DNA of 41,177 nucleotides from Euzebya sp051004735 (GTDB lineage Bacteria > Actinomycetota > Nitriliruptoria > Euzebyales > Euzebyaceae): contig JBPCKA010000030.1 of assembly GCA_051004735.1 (NCBI GenBank), positions 1 through 41,177 of the forward strand, given 5' to 3'. Numbering within the stretch: the first letter of the stretch is position 1; each line of letters opens with the position of its first letter. The position numbers were made by a program, and so were the translations under genes. The notes under the pieces are model-generated. The model ran no database searches and was not told the DNA's origin. It saw only the letters and a list, made by a program, of their open reading frames with translations. Below are positions 24,541 to 30,387 of this stretch, in pieces.

Positions 24541-25248
24541 CTAGTAGCCTTGGATTCCAAGGAGGAGCGCGATGAGCACGACAGGTCCGTCGGGTTCACC
24601 GAGACTCGCGTCGGTACAAGCCTGAGGAGAAGGCACAGGCCGTCCGGCTGGTCCGCGCGCTGCGGACGGATCTGGGGTACCACTCAGGGCCCCGTCGGCC
24701 GAATCGCTGACCAGCCCGCTACGGCCGTGAGACGGTCCGAGAGTGGGTCCGCGAGAACGAGATCGCCAACGGGGCCACACCGAACGGGTGCGGAGCAGAC
24801 CACCGCGGAGGGACGGCGAATCGCTGAGTTTGAGGAGGAGGTCCGGGAGCTGAGGCGGGCCGACGCGATCTTGAAGTCGGAATCAGCTTTCTTCGCGGCG
24901 GAACTCGACAGCCCACATCGGTGATGATCACCTATCTCGTTGTCCACGATGACGCTTACGGGGTCGAGCCGATCTGCGCACAGCTGCCACAAGGCTGTGG
25001 CGTGCTGCCCGCCGTAACGGGCATGACATCGGCCGCGACCAGGTCGCCCGGCTCACGCGTCAACTGCAGATCCCGGTCATCTCGCGGGAGCGCCGAAGGG
25101 TGTTCCCGACCCGACCCGACCCAGACGCGGTCCCGCCGCCAGACCTGCCACAGGAAGCCCTTTCAGGGCCGGACTTGCTTGCAAGTAGGGCTGGACCAGC
25201 GGCTCGATCGGCAGTACCGTCTCCTACCAAGGACTTGATCCAGTACTG
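24541..25248 (+). pseudogene. Degenerate IS3-family insertion sequence (orfA and orfB remnants)
   Basis: orfA begins at ATG 24572 after AAGGAGG and is broken by at least three frameshifts. Readable pieces are RRYKPEEKAQAVRLVRALRT, GPVGRIADQ, YGRETVREWVREN and the leucine-zipper end EEEVRELRRADAILKSESAF ending at 24924. orfB starts near 24921 with AYGVEPICAQL and has an internal deletion. It then continues in another frame with RRNGHDIGRDQVARLTRQL and VFPTRPDPDAVPPPDLP, a typical HTH part, ending at 25248 before the DDE catalytic domain. No clear terminal inverted repeats remain. It fills the gap between the recombinase module and the cargo genes. Confidence 0.78.
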
Positions 25249-25265
25249 AATGTCGCACGCCAGGG

Positions 25266-26039
25266 GTGACGGTGACACGATTCCCGATTTTGTCTCGTAC
25301 TGTTGGTGACTCATGGACGATCGCGCTCGCCGTGGCCACCTTAAGCGTCCTGTCACTTGGTCTCTTCCCTTCACCAGCGGTTGCTGATTCGTATACGTGG
25401 CGCAGTTGCACTTGGCAATACAACCCCGGCACATTGACCGTCCGTCATGATGGAAGCTTTCCGCCGAATGTTACCTACAACGGGATCGTGAACAGTTTCA
25501 CAAACCGTATTTCGGGCGGGATTAGCAACTGGAACGCACAACTCAATGCTCTCAGCGAGACAAACAACACCTTTGGATCGCTGTCAAGTAGCAACTACGC
25601 CAGTGGAGATATCAGGATTAGATACGCCAATCCCAGTACAGGACAGCCCGCCAATGCCTTCATTACTTCCTCGAACGGTTGTGTCCTCCAAAGCACCCAA
25701 GATAGTGACATCACAGCGCTGCGTATTGATATAAGCATCCGGACGGATTGGTTCACGCAGCCGGACTCACGCAGGGCTGCCTTCGAAGCCTGCACGTCAA
25801 TAACAACCATCGATCCTTGCAATAGACGGTATGACTTCGGAGAGACCATTACGCATGAGTTGGGTCATGCACTTGGAATGGGAGAGGCCCAGGATGCTCC
25901 GCAAGGGTCAACTGCCGGCGTTTGCACGATCGGCAGTTCGCGAGCAACTATGTGTAGCGGACTCATGTCTTGGGAAACGGCACGCCGCACTCCCAATGCC
26001 TACGACCGAGAGTCCTTGCGTCTTCACTATGCAAACTAG
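25266..26039 (+). CDS. Secreted zinc metalloprotease (metzincin/matrixin-like)
   Basis: A 257-aa exported protein. A signal peptide covers about residues 1-40, with a hydrophobic core ALAVATLSVLSLGLFP and cleavage after AVA. The zinc site is HELGH (197-201) followed by ALGMGE, so the third ligand position of HExxHxxGxxH/D is Glu207, which is unusual. A Met-turn follows in CSGLMSWET (Met234), and paired cysteines suggest a disulphide. The codon use and base composition are visibly AT-richer than the neighbours, which supports recent foreign origin. GTG 25266 or GTG 25272 could be the start. Confidence 0.78.
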   Translation: MTVTRFPILSRTVGDSWTIALAVATLSVLSLGLFPSPAVADSYTWRSCTWQYNPGTLTVRHDGSFPPNVTYNGIVNSFTNRISGGISNWNAQLNALSETNNTFGSLSSSNYASGDIRIRYANPSTGQPANAFITSSNGCVLQSTQDSDITALRIDISIRTDWFTQPDSRRAAFEACTSITTIDPCNRRYDFGETITHELGHALGMGEAQDAPQGSTAGVCTIGSSRATMCSGLMSWETARRTPNAYDRESLRLHYAN

Positions 26040-26064
26040 CCGGAAGACAACGTAGGGAGATCAC

Positions 26065-26694
26065 ATGTTCCTCAGACGTATGCTACTCTCGCTGCTCGCG
26101 ATTGTCTTTCTCGGCTGTGCTCCAGCAGATTCGAGGGTAGGCATGGTGTCTGAGGACAGCAGTCCCGCAGCCGAACAGGGCCAAGCTTCGCCTACCGAAT
26201 CTGAGCCTCCCACTTCAAGCGAAAGCGCCCCTGCCTCGAATCCAGAAGCTTCGCCATCGAATTCCGACAGCACAGCAGGGGGTGCGGAGCGTGACTCATG
26301 CTTCGTGACTGTGCAGTCAGGCTACACCGAGGAGTTGGGTGGCGAGGAAGACGGGGAGAACTTGGGCGTCGAGTCACGAACGGACGGATCGGCAGAGACT
26401 CTGGATGCTCTCTTGGAGGAACTTGCCGGCAGAGTTGATGCGGCGTCAGACTCCAACGCTAGGGACGATGTCGGCATCGAGCTTGAATCGGATGCCGTAG
26501 TGGATGGTCTCCGAGCCGACAACTTGCGTGCTGCCGAGTACTTCGAAACGCTTGACGAGTCGAGGGCGCCGGGCGGGGTTGAGACACAGGTCTGGCTCGC
26601 TGACAATGGCCGCGGAAAGGTGTTCATTCAGAACGGGGTAGCCGGTTGGCAAGTGGTATCTGAGGAGTTCGCTGTACCCATCTCCGAGTGCTAG
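26065..26694 (+). CDS. Secreted lipoprotein, function unknown
   Basis: A 209-aa protein with a lipoprotein signal: RRMLLSLLAIVFLGC gives a lipobox with Cys18. A Ser/Pro/Glu-rich linker runs to about residue 72. An acidic domain with no recognised family follows, with VTVQSGYTEEL and a C-terminal beta-rich part (ETQVWLADNGRGKVFIQNG). It lies 25 nt after the metalloprotease, on the same strand, with a GGGAG ribosome-binding site, and shares the AT-richer composition. An inhibitor, substrate or tether for the protease is possible but is only suggested by position. Confidence 0.68.
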   Translation: MFLRRMLLSLLAIVFLGCAPADSRVGMVSEDSSPAAEQGQASPTESEPPTSSESAPASNPEASPSNSDSTAGGAERDSCFVTVQSGYTEELGGEEDGENLGVESRTDGSAETLDALLEELAGRVDAASDSNARDDVGIELESDAVVDGLRADNLRAAEYFETLDESRAPGGVETQVWLADNGRGKVFIQNGVAGWQVVSEEFAVPISEC

Positions 26695-26751
26695 CTAAGC
26701 CTGGATCCACCGGTGAGGGTGCGGTAGGGCGGGTTCTGGTCGGTGGTGCCT

Positions 26752-27101
26752 GAACGGCAAATGCCCCCTGGTCCAGCGGCTGGGCATCGCGAGGCTGATC
26801 AACCGGCGGGTCCGACTTGATCCCGATCGGTCGGGCGCGGCCAACTGTGGTGCCAAGGCGGTCACGGTCTTGGGCGGATGTTGGCCGGTGCGGACTGCAT
26901 CGATGACCTCGACGTCCTACGGGCCGGCGCGCACCGGTGCTGTGGGATGACCTCCGGGCGCCATCGACGGTGGGGACGTGGCTGTGGGCGTTCAAGTGGT
27001 CAAACGTCCGCGAGGTCGACGCCGTCACCCGCGAAACGATGAAGCGGGCATGGGCGGCGGGGCTGGGCCAGTTGCAAGGCAACGCAGAACAGTCTCGCTG
27101 A
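26752..27101 (+). pseudogene. N-terminal fragment of an IS1380-family transposase
   Basis: Three frames carry successive pieces of an IS1380 N-terminal region: LVQRLGIARLINRRVRLDPD with SGAANCGAKAVTVLG, then MLAGADCIDDLDVLRAGA, then LWDDLRAPSTVGTWLWAFKW and VREVDAVTRETMKRAWAAGL. The catalytic domain is absent. Two frameshifts and truncation make it non-functional. Its right end abuts and overlaps the 3' end of the ImmA gene, so the insertion or a later deletion cut into that gene. Confidence 0.72.
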
Positions 27102-28140
27102 GTCCGACCATCGACGCCGCCAAACTGGCCTCACCTCCGTGTGCAAGCCGCGTAAGCATCTTGGCCATGAGAACCGGGTGCTCGCGGGTGACGCTGACGG
27201 GCTCGTCCTTCCGCCAGCCACGGGCGCTGAGCTGCTTGAACAGTGAGGTGGCGCGGTCGTCATCGATGAACCCGAGGTCTCGGGAGCGCATGATCAGGGA
27301 CGCGATCGACACCCCCCAGCCGGCCTTCAGGACCTTGAAGTCAGACAAGGTGAGGTCTGCCCGCATCGCAGCCCTGAGTGGACCTGGCGGCACAAGGAAC
27401 GCTGAGGCGAACGTGGAGGCCTGCGTCTCGGACTGACGCTGGTCGTCGCGTGACAAGACCGGTCCGCGGCCCCGATGCAGGATCAGGTGCCCCAGTTCGT
27501 GCGCAACGGTGTGCCGTTGGCGATCACCGGGTTCTCCTGGCATGTAGCCAATGGCCGGTACGTCCCAGGGCTCCCAGGCCGACACTCCCGAGTGACCTAC
27601 GACGTCCCGGTCGGGGACAAACCCCGGAAGTCGGAGGGGGAACACGACGATCCCCGCAGCCTCACAGCGGCGGACCACGTGGTCGACAGCTGCACCGTCG
27701 GGTACCCCCAACCGGATTCGAGCGGCGGCGGCGGCTTCTTCAACGGGGAGCCCTCGAAGGCCATCGAAGTCCGGCGCCCGGACACCTGTGGTGGATGCGA
27801 GTCGTGCGGCCACGCGATGTGCCTCCTTGAAGAGCACCGCCACCCGATCGGTGTCCTTCTTGGAGGTCCGAGCCCGCTTGCGGAACCGCAGCGTCCCCTC
27901 CACGCCGGCCGTTGAGGCGCGTTCCGCGAAGAAGGCGAACGGGACGTCGAAGGCGTCGACGATGAGTTCGATCACGTCGTCCGCGGGGATCTCCTCCCGC
28001 TCGGCCATCGACAGGGTGGTCTGCGACACCTCCAACTCCCTGGCCAGGTCCACCTGGGTAAGTCCGTACAGGGTCCGGAAGTCACGGATCCGCGGGCCCC
28101 AGAGCAGTTCGCTTAGGGGGCTGTCCTCCCAGGTCCTCAC
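27025..28140 (-). CDS. XRE-ImmA/IrrE protein (HTH plus zinc-protease-like domain)
   Basis: A 371-aa protein. The N-terminal XRE domain (about 15-70) contains IRDFRTLYGLTQVDLARELE and VSQTTLSMAERE. The ImmA/IrrE domain has HTVAHELGHLILH (HELGH 214-218) and a downstream SETQASTFASAFLVPP, both typical. Such proteins cleave or bind a partner regulator, or act as antitoxins. The last 20 or so residues (about 27025-27085) are read from the antisense of the IS1380 fragment, so the original C-terminus is lost or altered. It overlaps the upstream gene by 4 nt and the two form an operon. Confidence 0.86.
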   Translation of the reverse strand: MRTWEDSPLSELLWGPRIRDFRTLYGLTQVDLARELEVSQTTLSMAEREEIPADDVIELIVDAFDVPFAFFAERASTAGVEGTLRFRKRARTSKKDTDRVAVLFKEAHRVAARLASTTGVRAPDFDGLRGLPVEEAAAAARIRLGVPDGAAVDHVVRRCEAAGIVVFPLRLPGFVPDRDVVGHSGVSAWEPWDVPAIGYMPGEPGDRQRHTVAHELGHLILHRGRGPVLSRDDQRQSETQASTFASAFLVPPGPLRAAMRADLTLSDFKVLKAGWGVSIASLIMRSRDLGFIDDDRATSLFKQLSARGWRKDEPVSVTREHPVLMAKMLTRLAHGGEASLAASMVGLSETVLRCLATGPAPPPMPASSFRG

Positions 28141-28739
28141 TCCTGGAGCTTGGGCTGCTCGACCTCAGCGTCCTCATCAATCGGCAGCATGATGTCGATG
28201 GCAGCGTCAGACGACACGAACCCGAGGTCGGCGAAGCCTTGTGCGTCCCTAGGCAGGTAGAAGGCCAGATCCACCTGCTCCTTGCCGCCGTACCGCCAGC
28301 GTCCGACAGGACGCACCACTCGGATCGTTGGCAGGCCGTTGAGGTCGGCCTCCCAGCAGGCGATCAACTGGGCCGCGGGTACCAGCGTGGGCTCCTGCTG
28401 CTGCCAGTACAGGTTCCGGGCCCGGCTGTGACCCGGTGCGGGGGCTTCGAGTCGGGGATCATGCAGGACGCGCAGCGAGAGCATCCCGGTGGGATCGACC
28501 AGCAGGATCCGGCCGTTCGCGCTGATGGGCTTCAAGTCCCAGCCCGCCGGAACGTCGCGATCCACCAGGAGCGCGAGGTCGCTCCTGGCGATCGACGTGC
28601 GGTACCAGCCGTGCTCGGGTTCTTCGTCGAACCGAAGACGGCGGTGGTCGTCGGCTGAGGCAGTCGCCTTCTCGATCTTGGAGTGCAGCCACTCCGAGAT
28701 CGGTTCGAGCGCCTTCGCGATGGCAGCGGGATCGTCCAT
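28137..28739 (-). CDS. Hypothetical protein paired with XRE-ImmA
   Basis: A 200-aa protein not recognised. It has a helical N-terminus (MDDPAAIAKALEPISEWLHS) and then beta-rich segments such as LKPISANGRILLVDPTG and VVRPVGRWRYGGKEQVDLAF. It ends in an acidic tail. Start ATG 28739 is preferred because the frame upstream runs through a palindromic operator. A -10-like TATGCT ends about 5 nt before the ATG, so the mRNA may be leaderless. Partnership with XRE-ImmA suggests a toxin-antitoxin or immunity-like pair. Confidence 0.62.
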   Translation of the reverse strand: MDDPAAIAKALEPISEWLHSKIEKATASADDHRRLRFDEEPEHGWYRTSIARSDLALLVDRDVPAGWDLKPISANGRILLVDPTGMLSLRVLHDPRLEAPAPGHSRARNLYWQQQEPTLVPAAQLIACWEADLNGLPTIRVVRPVGRWRYGGKEQVDLAFYLPRDAQGFADLGFVSSDAAIDIMLPIDEDAEVEQPKLQE

Positions 28740-28759
28740 CCACCCAGCATAGCTCAACC

Positions 28760-28774
28760 ACCAATAATATTGGT
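28760..28774. promoter_or_regulatory. 15-bp palindromic operator of the XRE-ImmA unit
   Basis: ACCAATA, a central A, and TATTGGT form a perfect 7-bp inverted repeat 20 nt upstream of the first gene of the unit. It is AT-rich in a GC-rich setting and overlaps where the promoter should be. Autoregulation by the XRE protein is the likely role. Confidence 0.62.
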
Positions 28775-28986
28775 CGCCATTACACACCCAACCCACCTGA
28801 CAGCGGGAGACAGTTCACAGGCCTACCACACCGGTGAAGGCATCACGGGGCCCGTGGTAGCCTTCGCACTCGCACTCCCGTGCTCGGGCGCCAGCCTGCG
28901 TGCGCGCGACTGTCCCGATCCGCTCAGTCCGAGACCCACGGGACCAAGACAACCAATCCAACACGAGCTCAACTGAAGACACCGTA

Positions 28987-29007
28987 GCGGGGGGAGACAC
29001 CCCCCGC
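28987..29007. repeat. Perfect GC-rich hairpin at the right end of the element
   Basis: GCGGGGGG (28987-28994), loop AGACA, CCCCCCGC (29000-29007): an 8-bp perfect stem. It lies 11 bp inside the right core sequence. There is no T-run after it in either direction, so a classical terminator is unlikely. It may be a recombinase-related end structure or a barrier. Confidence 0.6.
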
Positions 29008-29018
29008 CTCGCACGGTT

Positions 29019-29025
29019 CTTCTAA
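29019..29025 (+). repeat. Right attachment core CTTCTAA
   Basis: This is a copy of the last bases of ssb, 53 bp before the rpsR ATG. Removing 18784-29025 would leave ssb ending normally and rpsR about 53 bp downstream, the usual arrangement. That reconstruction is the main support for calling it the right junction. Confidence 0.6.
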
Positions 29026-29078
29026 GCGCAGGGCAACCCGTACTCCTCCAAGCTCTCCGGTAAGAAAAGGATTCCCCC

Positions 29079-29321
29079 ATGGCACGTCCCCAGCCGCCAC
29101 GGCAGCAGCGTCCTGCAAAGCGCAAAGAAGACTGGTTCAAGAAGAACAAAGTCACCTACATCGACTACAAGGACGTCGAACTGCTGCAACGGTTCATCTC
29201 CGAGCGCGGCAAGATCCGTTCTGCCCGCGTCACCGGAATCAACCCGCAGCAGCAACGACTCCTGGCCGCCGCAGTCAAGAACGCCCGTGAGATGGCGCTG
29301 CTGCCCTACACGAGCCGGTAG
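29079..29321 (+). CDS. rpsR: 30S ribosomal protein S18
   Basis: An 80-aa S18: a basic N-terminus (MARPQPPRQQRPAKRKEDW), then KVTYIDYKDVELLQRFISER, GKIRSARVTGINPQQQRLL and VKNAREMALLPYTSR, all hallmarks of the family. It lacks the N-terminal zinc-binding cysteines, so it is a Cys-free form. It is 15 nt from rplI. The partner S6 gene lies 11 kb away because of the inserted element. Confidence 0.97.
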   Translation: MARPQPPRQQRPAKRKEDWFKKNKVTYIDYKDVELLQRFISERGKIRSARVTGINPQQQRLLAAAVKNAREMALLPYTSR

Positions 29322-29335
29322 GGAAGGACCACACC

Positions 29336-29947
29336 ATGAAGGTCATTCTGAAGTCCTTTGTCGACAACCTGGGCGACGCCGGGGACATCGTTGATGTCGC
29401 CAACGGCTACGCCACGAACTTCCTGATCCCGCAGAACCTTGCGATGCGGGCCACCAAAGGGGCCGAGGCCGACTCCCGTGCGTTGCAACGCTCACGTATG
29501 AAGCGTGAGGCCGTCGAGATCGCCGAGGCGACCGAGCAGGCCAAGGGTGTCACCGGAACGGTGCTGACCATCCAGGCCACGGCCGGTGAGGACGGCACGC
29601 TGTACGGATCGGTGGGTCGCCGCGACATCGCGCAGGCACTGCACGACAAGATCGGGCTGGAGCTCGACTTCAAGCGGATTGATCTGGACCGCTCCATCAA
29701 GACCGTCGGCAAGCACGAGGTCGGCGTGAAGCTTCACCGCGACGTCATCGCCATGGTGATCATCGACGTGGTCGCAGATGAGATCATCCAGTCAGGTGCC
29801 GAGGACCTGGAGGAGGCACTGGCCGAAGTCGACGAGGTCGACACCACTCCTGCCGACACCACTCCTGCCGACACCACTCCTGCTGCCAGCGCTCCCGCTG
29901 CCAAGGCTGCGGACGACGTGACGACCGGCGAACCTGCCGAGGTCTGA
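29336..29947 (+). CDS. rplI: 50S ribosomal protein L9 with repeat-bearing tail
   Basis: A 203-aa L9, longer than the usual 148-150. The N-terminal domain (MKVILKSFVDNLGDAGDIVD and VANGYATNFLIPQNLAMRAT), the long central helix and the C-terminal domain (GSVGRRDIAQALHDKIGLEL and VGVKLHRDVIAMVIIDV) are complete by about residue 150. The extra 50 residues are acidic and low-complexity, with three tandem TPADT-type repeats coded by perfect 15-bp repeats, and should be disordered. Confidence 0.95.
   Translation: MKVILKSFVDNLGDAGDIVDVANGYATNFLIPQNLAMRATKGAEADSRALQRSRMKREAVEIAEATEQAKGVTGTVLTIQATAGEDGTLYGSVGRRDIAQALHDKIGLELDFKRIDLDRSIKTVGKHEVGVKLHRDVIAMVIIDVVADEIIQSGAEDLEEALAEVDEVDTTPADTTPADTTPAASAPAAKAADDVTTGEPAEV
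29840..29884 (+). repeat. Three tandem 15-bp repeats inside rplI
   Basis: GACACCACTCCTGCC occurs at 29840-29854 and 29855-29869, and with one final change at 29870-29884. It codes for repeated DTTPA in the L9 tail. Such in-frame repeats change in number by slippage without breaking the frame. Confidence 0.85.
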
Positions 29948-29993
29948 TCCATCTGGGCCGAATCGCGGTCAGCGTTCAGGCAGGCTGACGGCC

Positions 29994-30012
29994 AGACCTC
30001 CCTCGGAGGTCT
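29994..30012 (+). terminator. Terminator-like hairpin after rplI
   Basis: AGACCTCC (29994-30001), loop CTC, GGAGGTCT (30005-30012): a perfect 8-bp stem 47 nt after the rplI stop. It is followed by CCTTACC, not a strong T-run, so termination is probable for a GC-rich actinobacterium but not certain. Confidence 0.5.
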
Positions 30013-30175
30013 CCTTACCGTGTGACTGGGGAAGGGCCGATTCCGATGCGATACAGATTGGCCAAGCGAATGTTTATCGGGGTCATCGGTCCCATCCTGA
30101 CCGTCCGAGCCGTGGCTGTCCCCCGAAGGGGCACACGATCATGAAGGACGAAACGTCCGGTCACCTGCCCGCACC

Positions 30176-30206
30176 TGTGGACAACCTGTGGACTGCGTGT
30201 GGACGG
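30176..30206 (-). promoter_or_regulatory. Three DnaA-box-like repeats at 11-bp spacing
   Basis: TGTGGACAA (30176-30184), TGTGGACTG (30187-30195) and TGTGGACGG (30198-30206) share TGTGGAC and start exactly 11 bp apart. The first is the reverse complement of TTGTCCACA, the common actinobacterial DnaA box. A spacing of 11 bp places all three on the same face of the helix. The site is about 180 bp upstream of dnaB. Confidence 0.62.
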
Positions 30207-30239
30207 AGGGACTGGATCTGTTGAGGGACCCTGACCGAG

Positions 30240-30248
30240 TGTTGATAA
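30240..30248 (-). promoter_or_regulatory. Additional near-consensus DnaA box
   Basis: TGTTGATAA is the reverse complement of TTATCAACA, one base from TTATCCACA. It lies 33 bp after the three-repeat cluster, in the same orientation. Confidence 0.45.
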
Positions 30249-30387
30249 CCACCTCGGATCTGTGGGCCAGCAATTCGGGGGTGCCGAGTCGTCCTGATGT
30301 GGCTGATGCCCCTGGCCGCGTCACACCCTCATGGCACAGTGCCCAACACGTCCGCGTCCAACGCCTGAACCAGGAGAACCCTCACCC

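Larger units (their letters stand above)
18784..29025. mobile_element. Three-recombinase integrative element inserted at the ssb stop codon
   Basis: This segment separates ssb from rpsR, which are normally adjacent. It is bounded by CTTCTAA on both sides. It carries, from left to right, three coupled tyrosine-recombinase-like genes and a small fourth gene, IS3 debris, two AT-richer secreted-protein genes, an IS1380 fragment and an XRE-ImmA unit. The gene content and short flanking core fit a Tn554-like or recombinase-in-trio element. No conjugation or replication genes are visible, so it would need a helper for cell-to-cell transfer. Confidence 0.78.
28740..29078. other. Right end of the element and the rpsR leader (339 bp without a gene)
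   Basis: This stretch holds the XRE-ImmA operator (28760-28774), an inverted repeat CTACCAC (28823-28829)/GTGGTAG (28854-28860) that encloses the smaller palindrome CACGGG-G-CCCGTG (28844-28856), a GC-rich hairpin (28987-29007), the right core (29019-29025) and about 50 nt of native leader with AAAAGGA before rpsR. Because the genes to the left run away from rpsR, a promoter for rpsR-rplI must lie here. TAGCCT at about 28858 is a weak -10 candidate. I see no open frame with coding character. Confidence 0.5.
30013..30387 (+). other. Intergenic region before dnaB
   Basis: Together with the end of rplI this makes a 440-bp stretch without a gene. Its notable content is the DnaA-box-like cluster at 30176-30206 and a further box at 30240-30248. 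A small hairpin CCCC-CGAA-GGGG lies near 30121. I find no coding frame of natural character. The dnaB promoter must be here. Confidence 0.55.

Noticed and set aside
24516..24571. Palindrome CCTTGG-ATT-CCAAGG as an operator
   Set aside because: It overlaps the ribosome-binding region of a dead IS3 orfA and has only 6-bp arms; no regulator is adjacent.
26978..27436. Plus-strand frames opposite the ImmA gene
   Set aside because: They are Arg/Pro/Ser-rich shadows of a recognisable XRE-ImmA protein; only the IS1380 fragment at the left edge is real.
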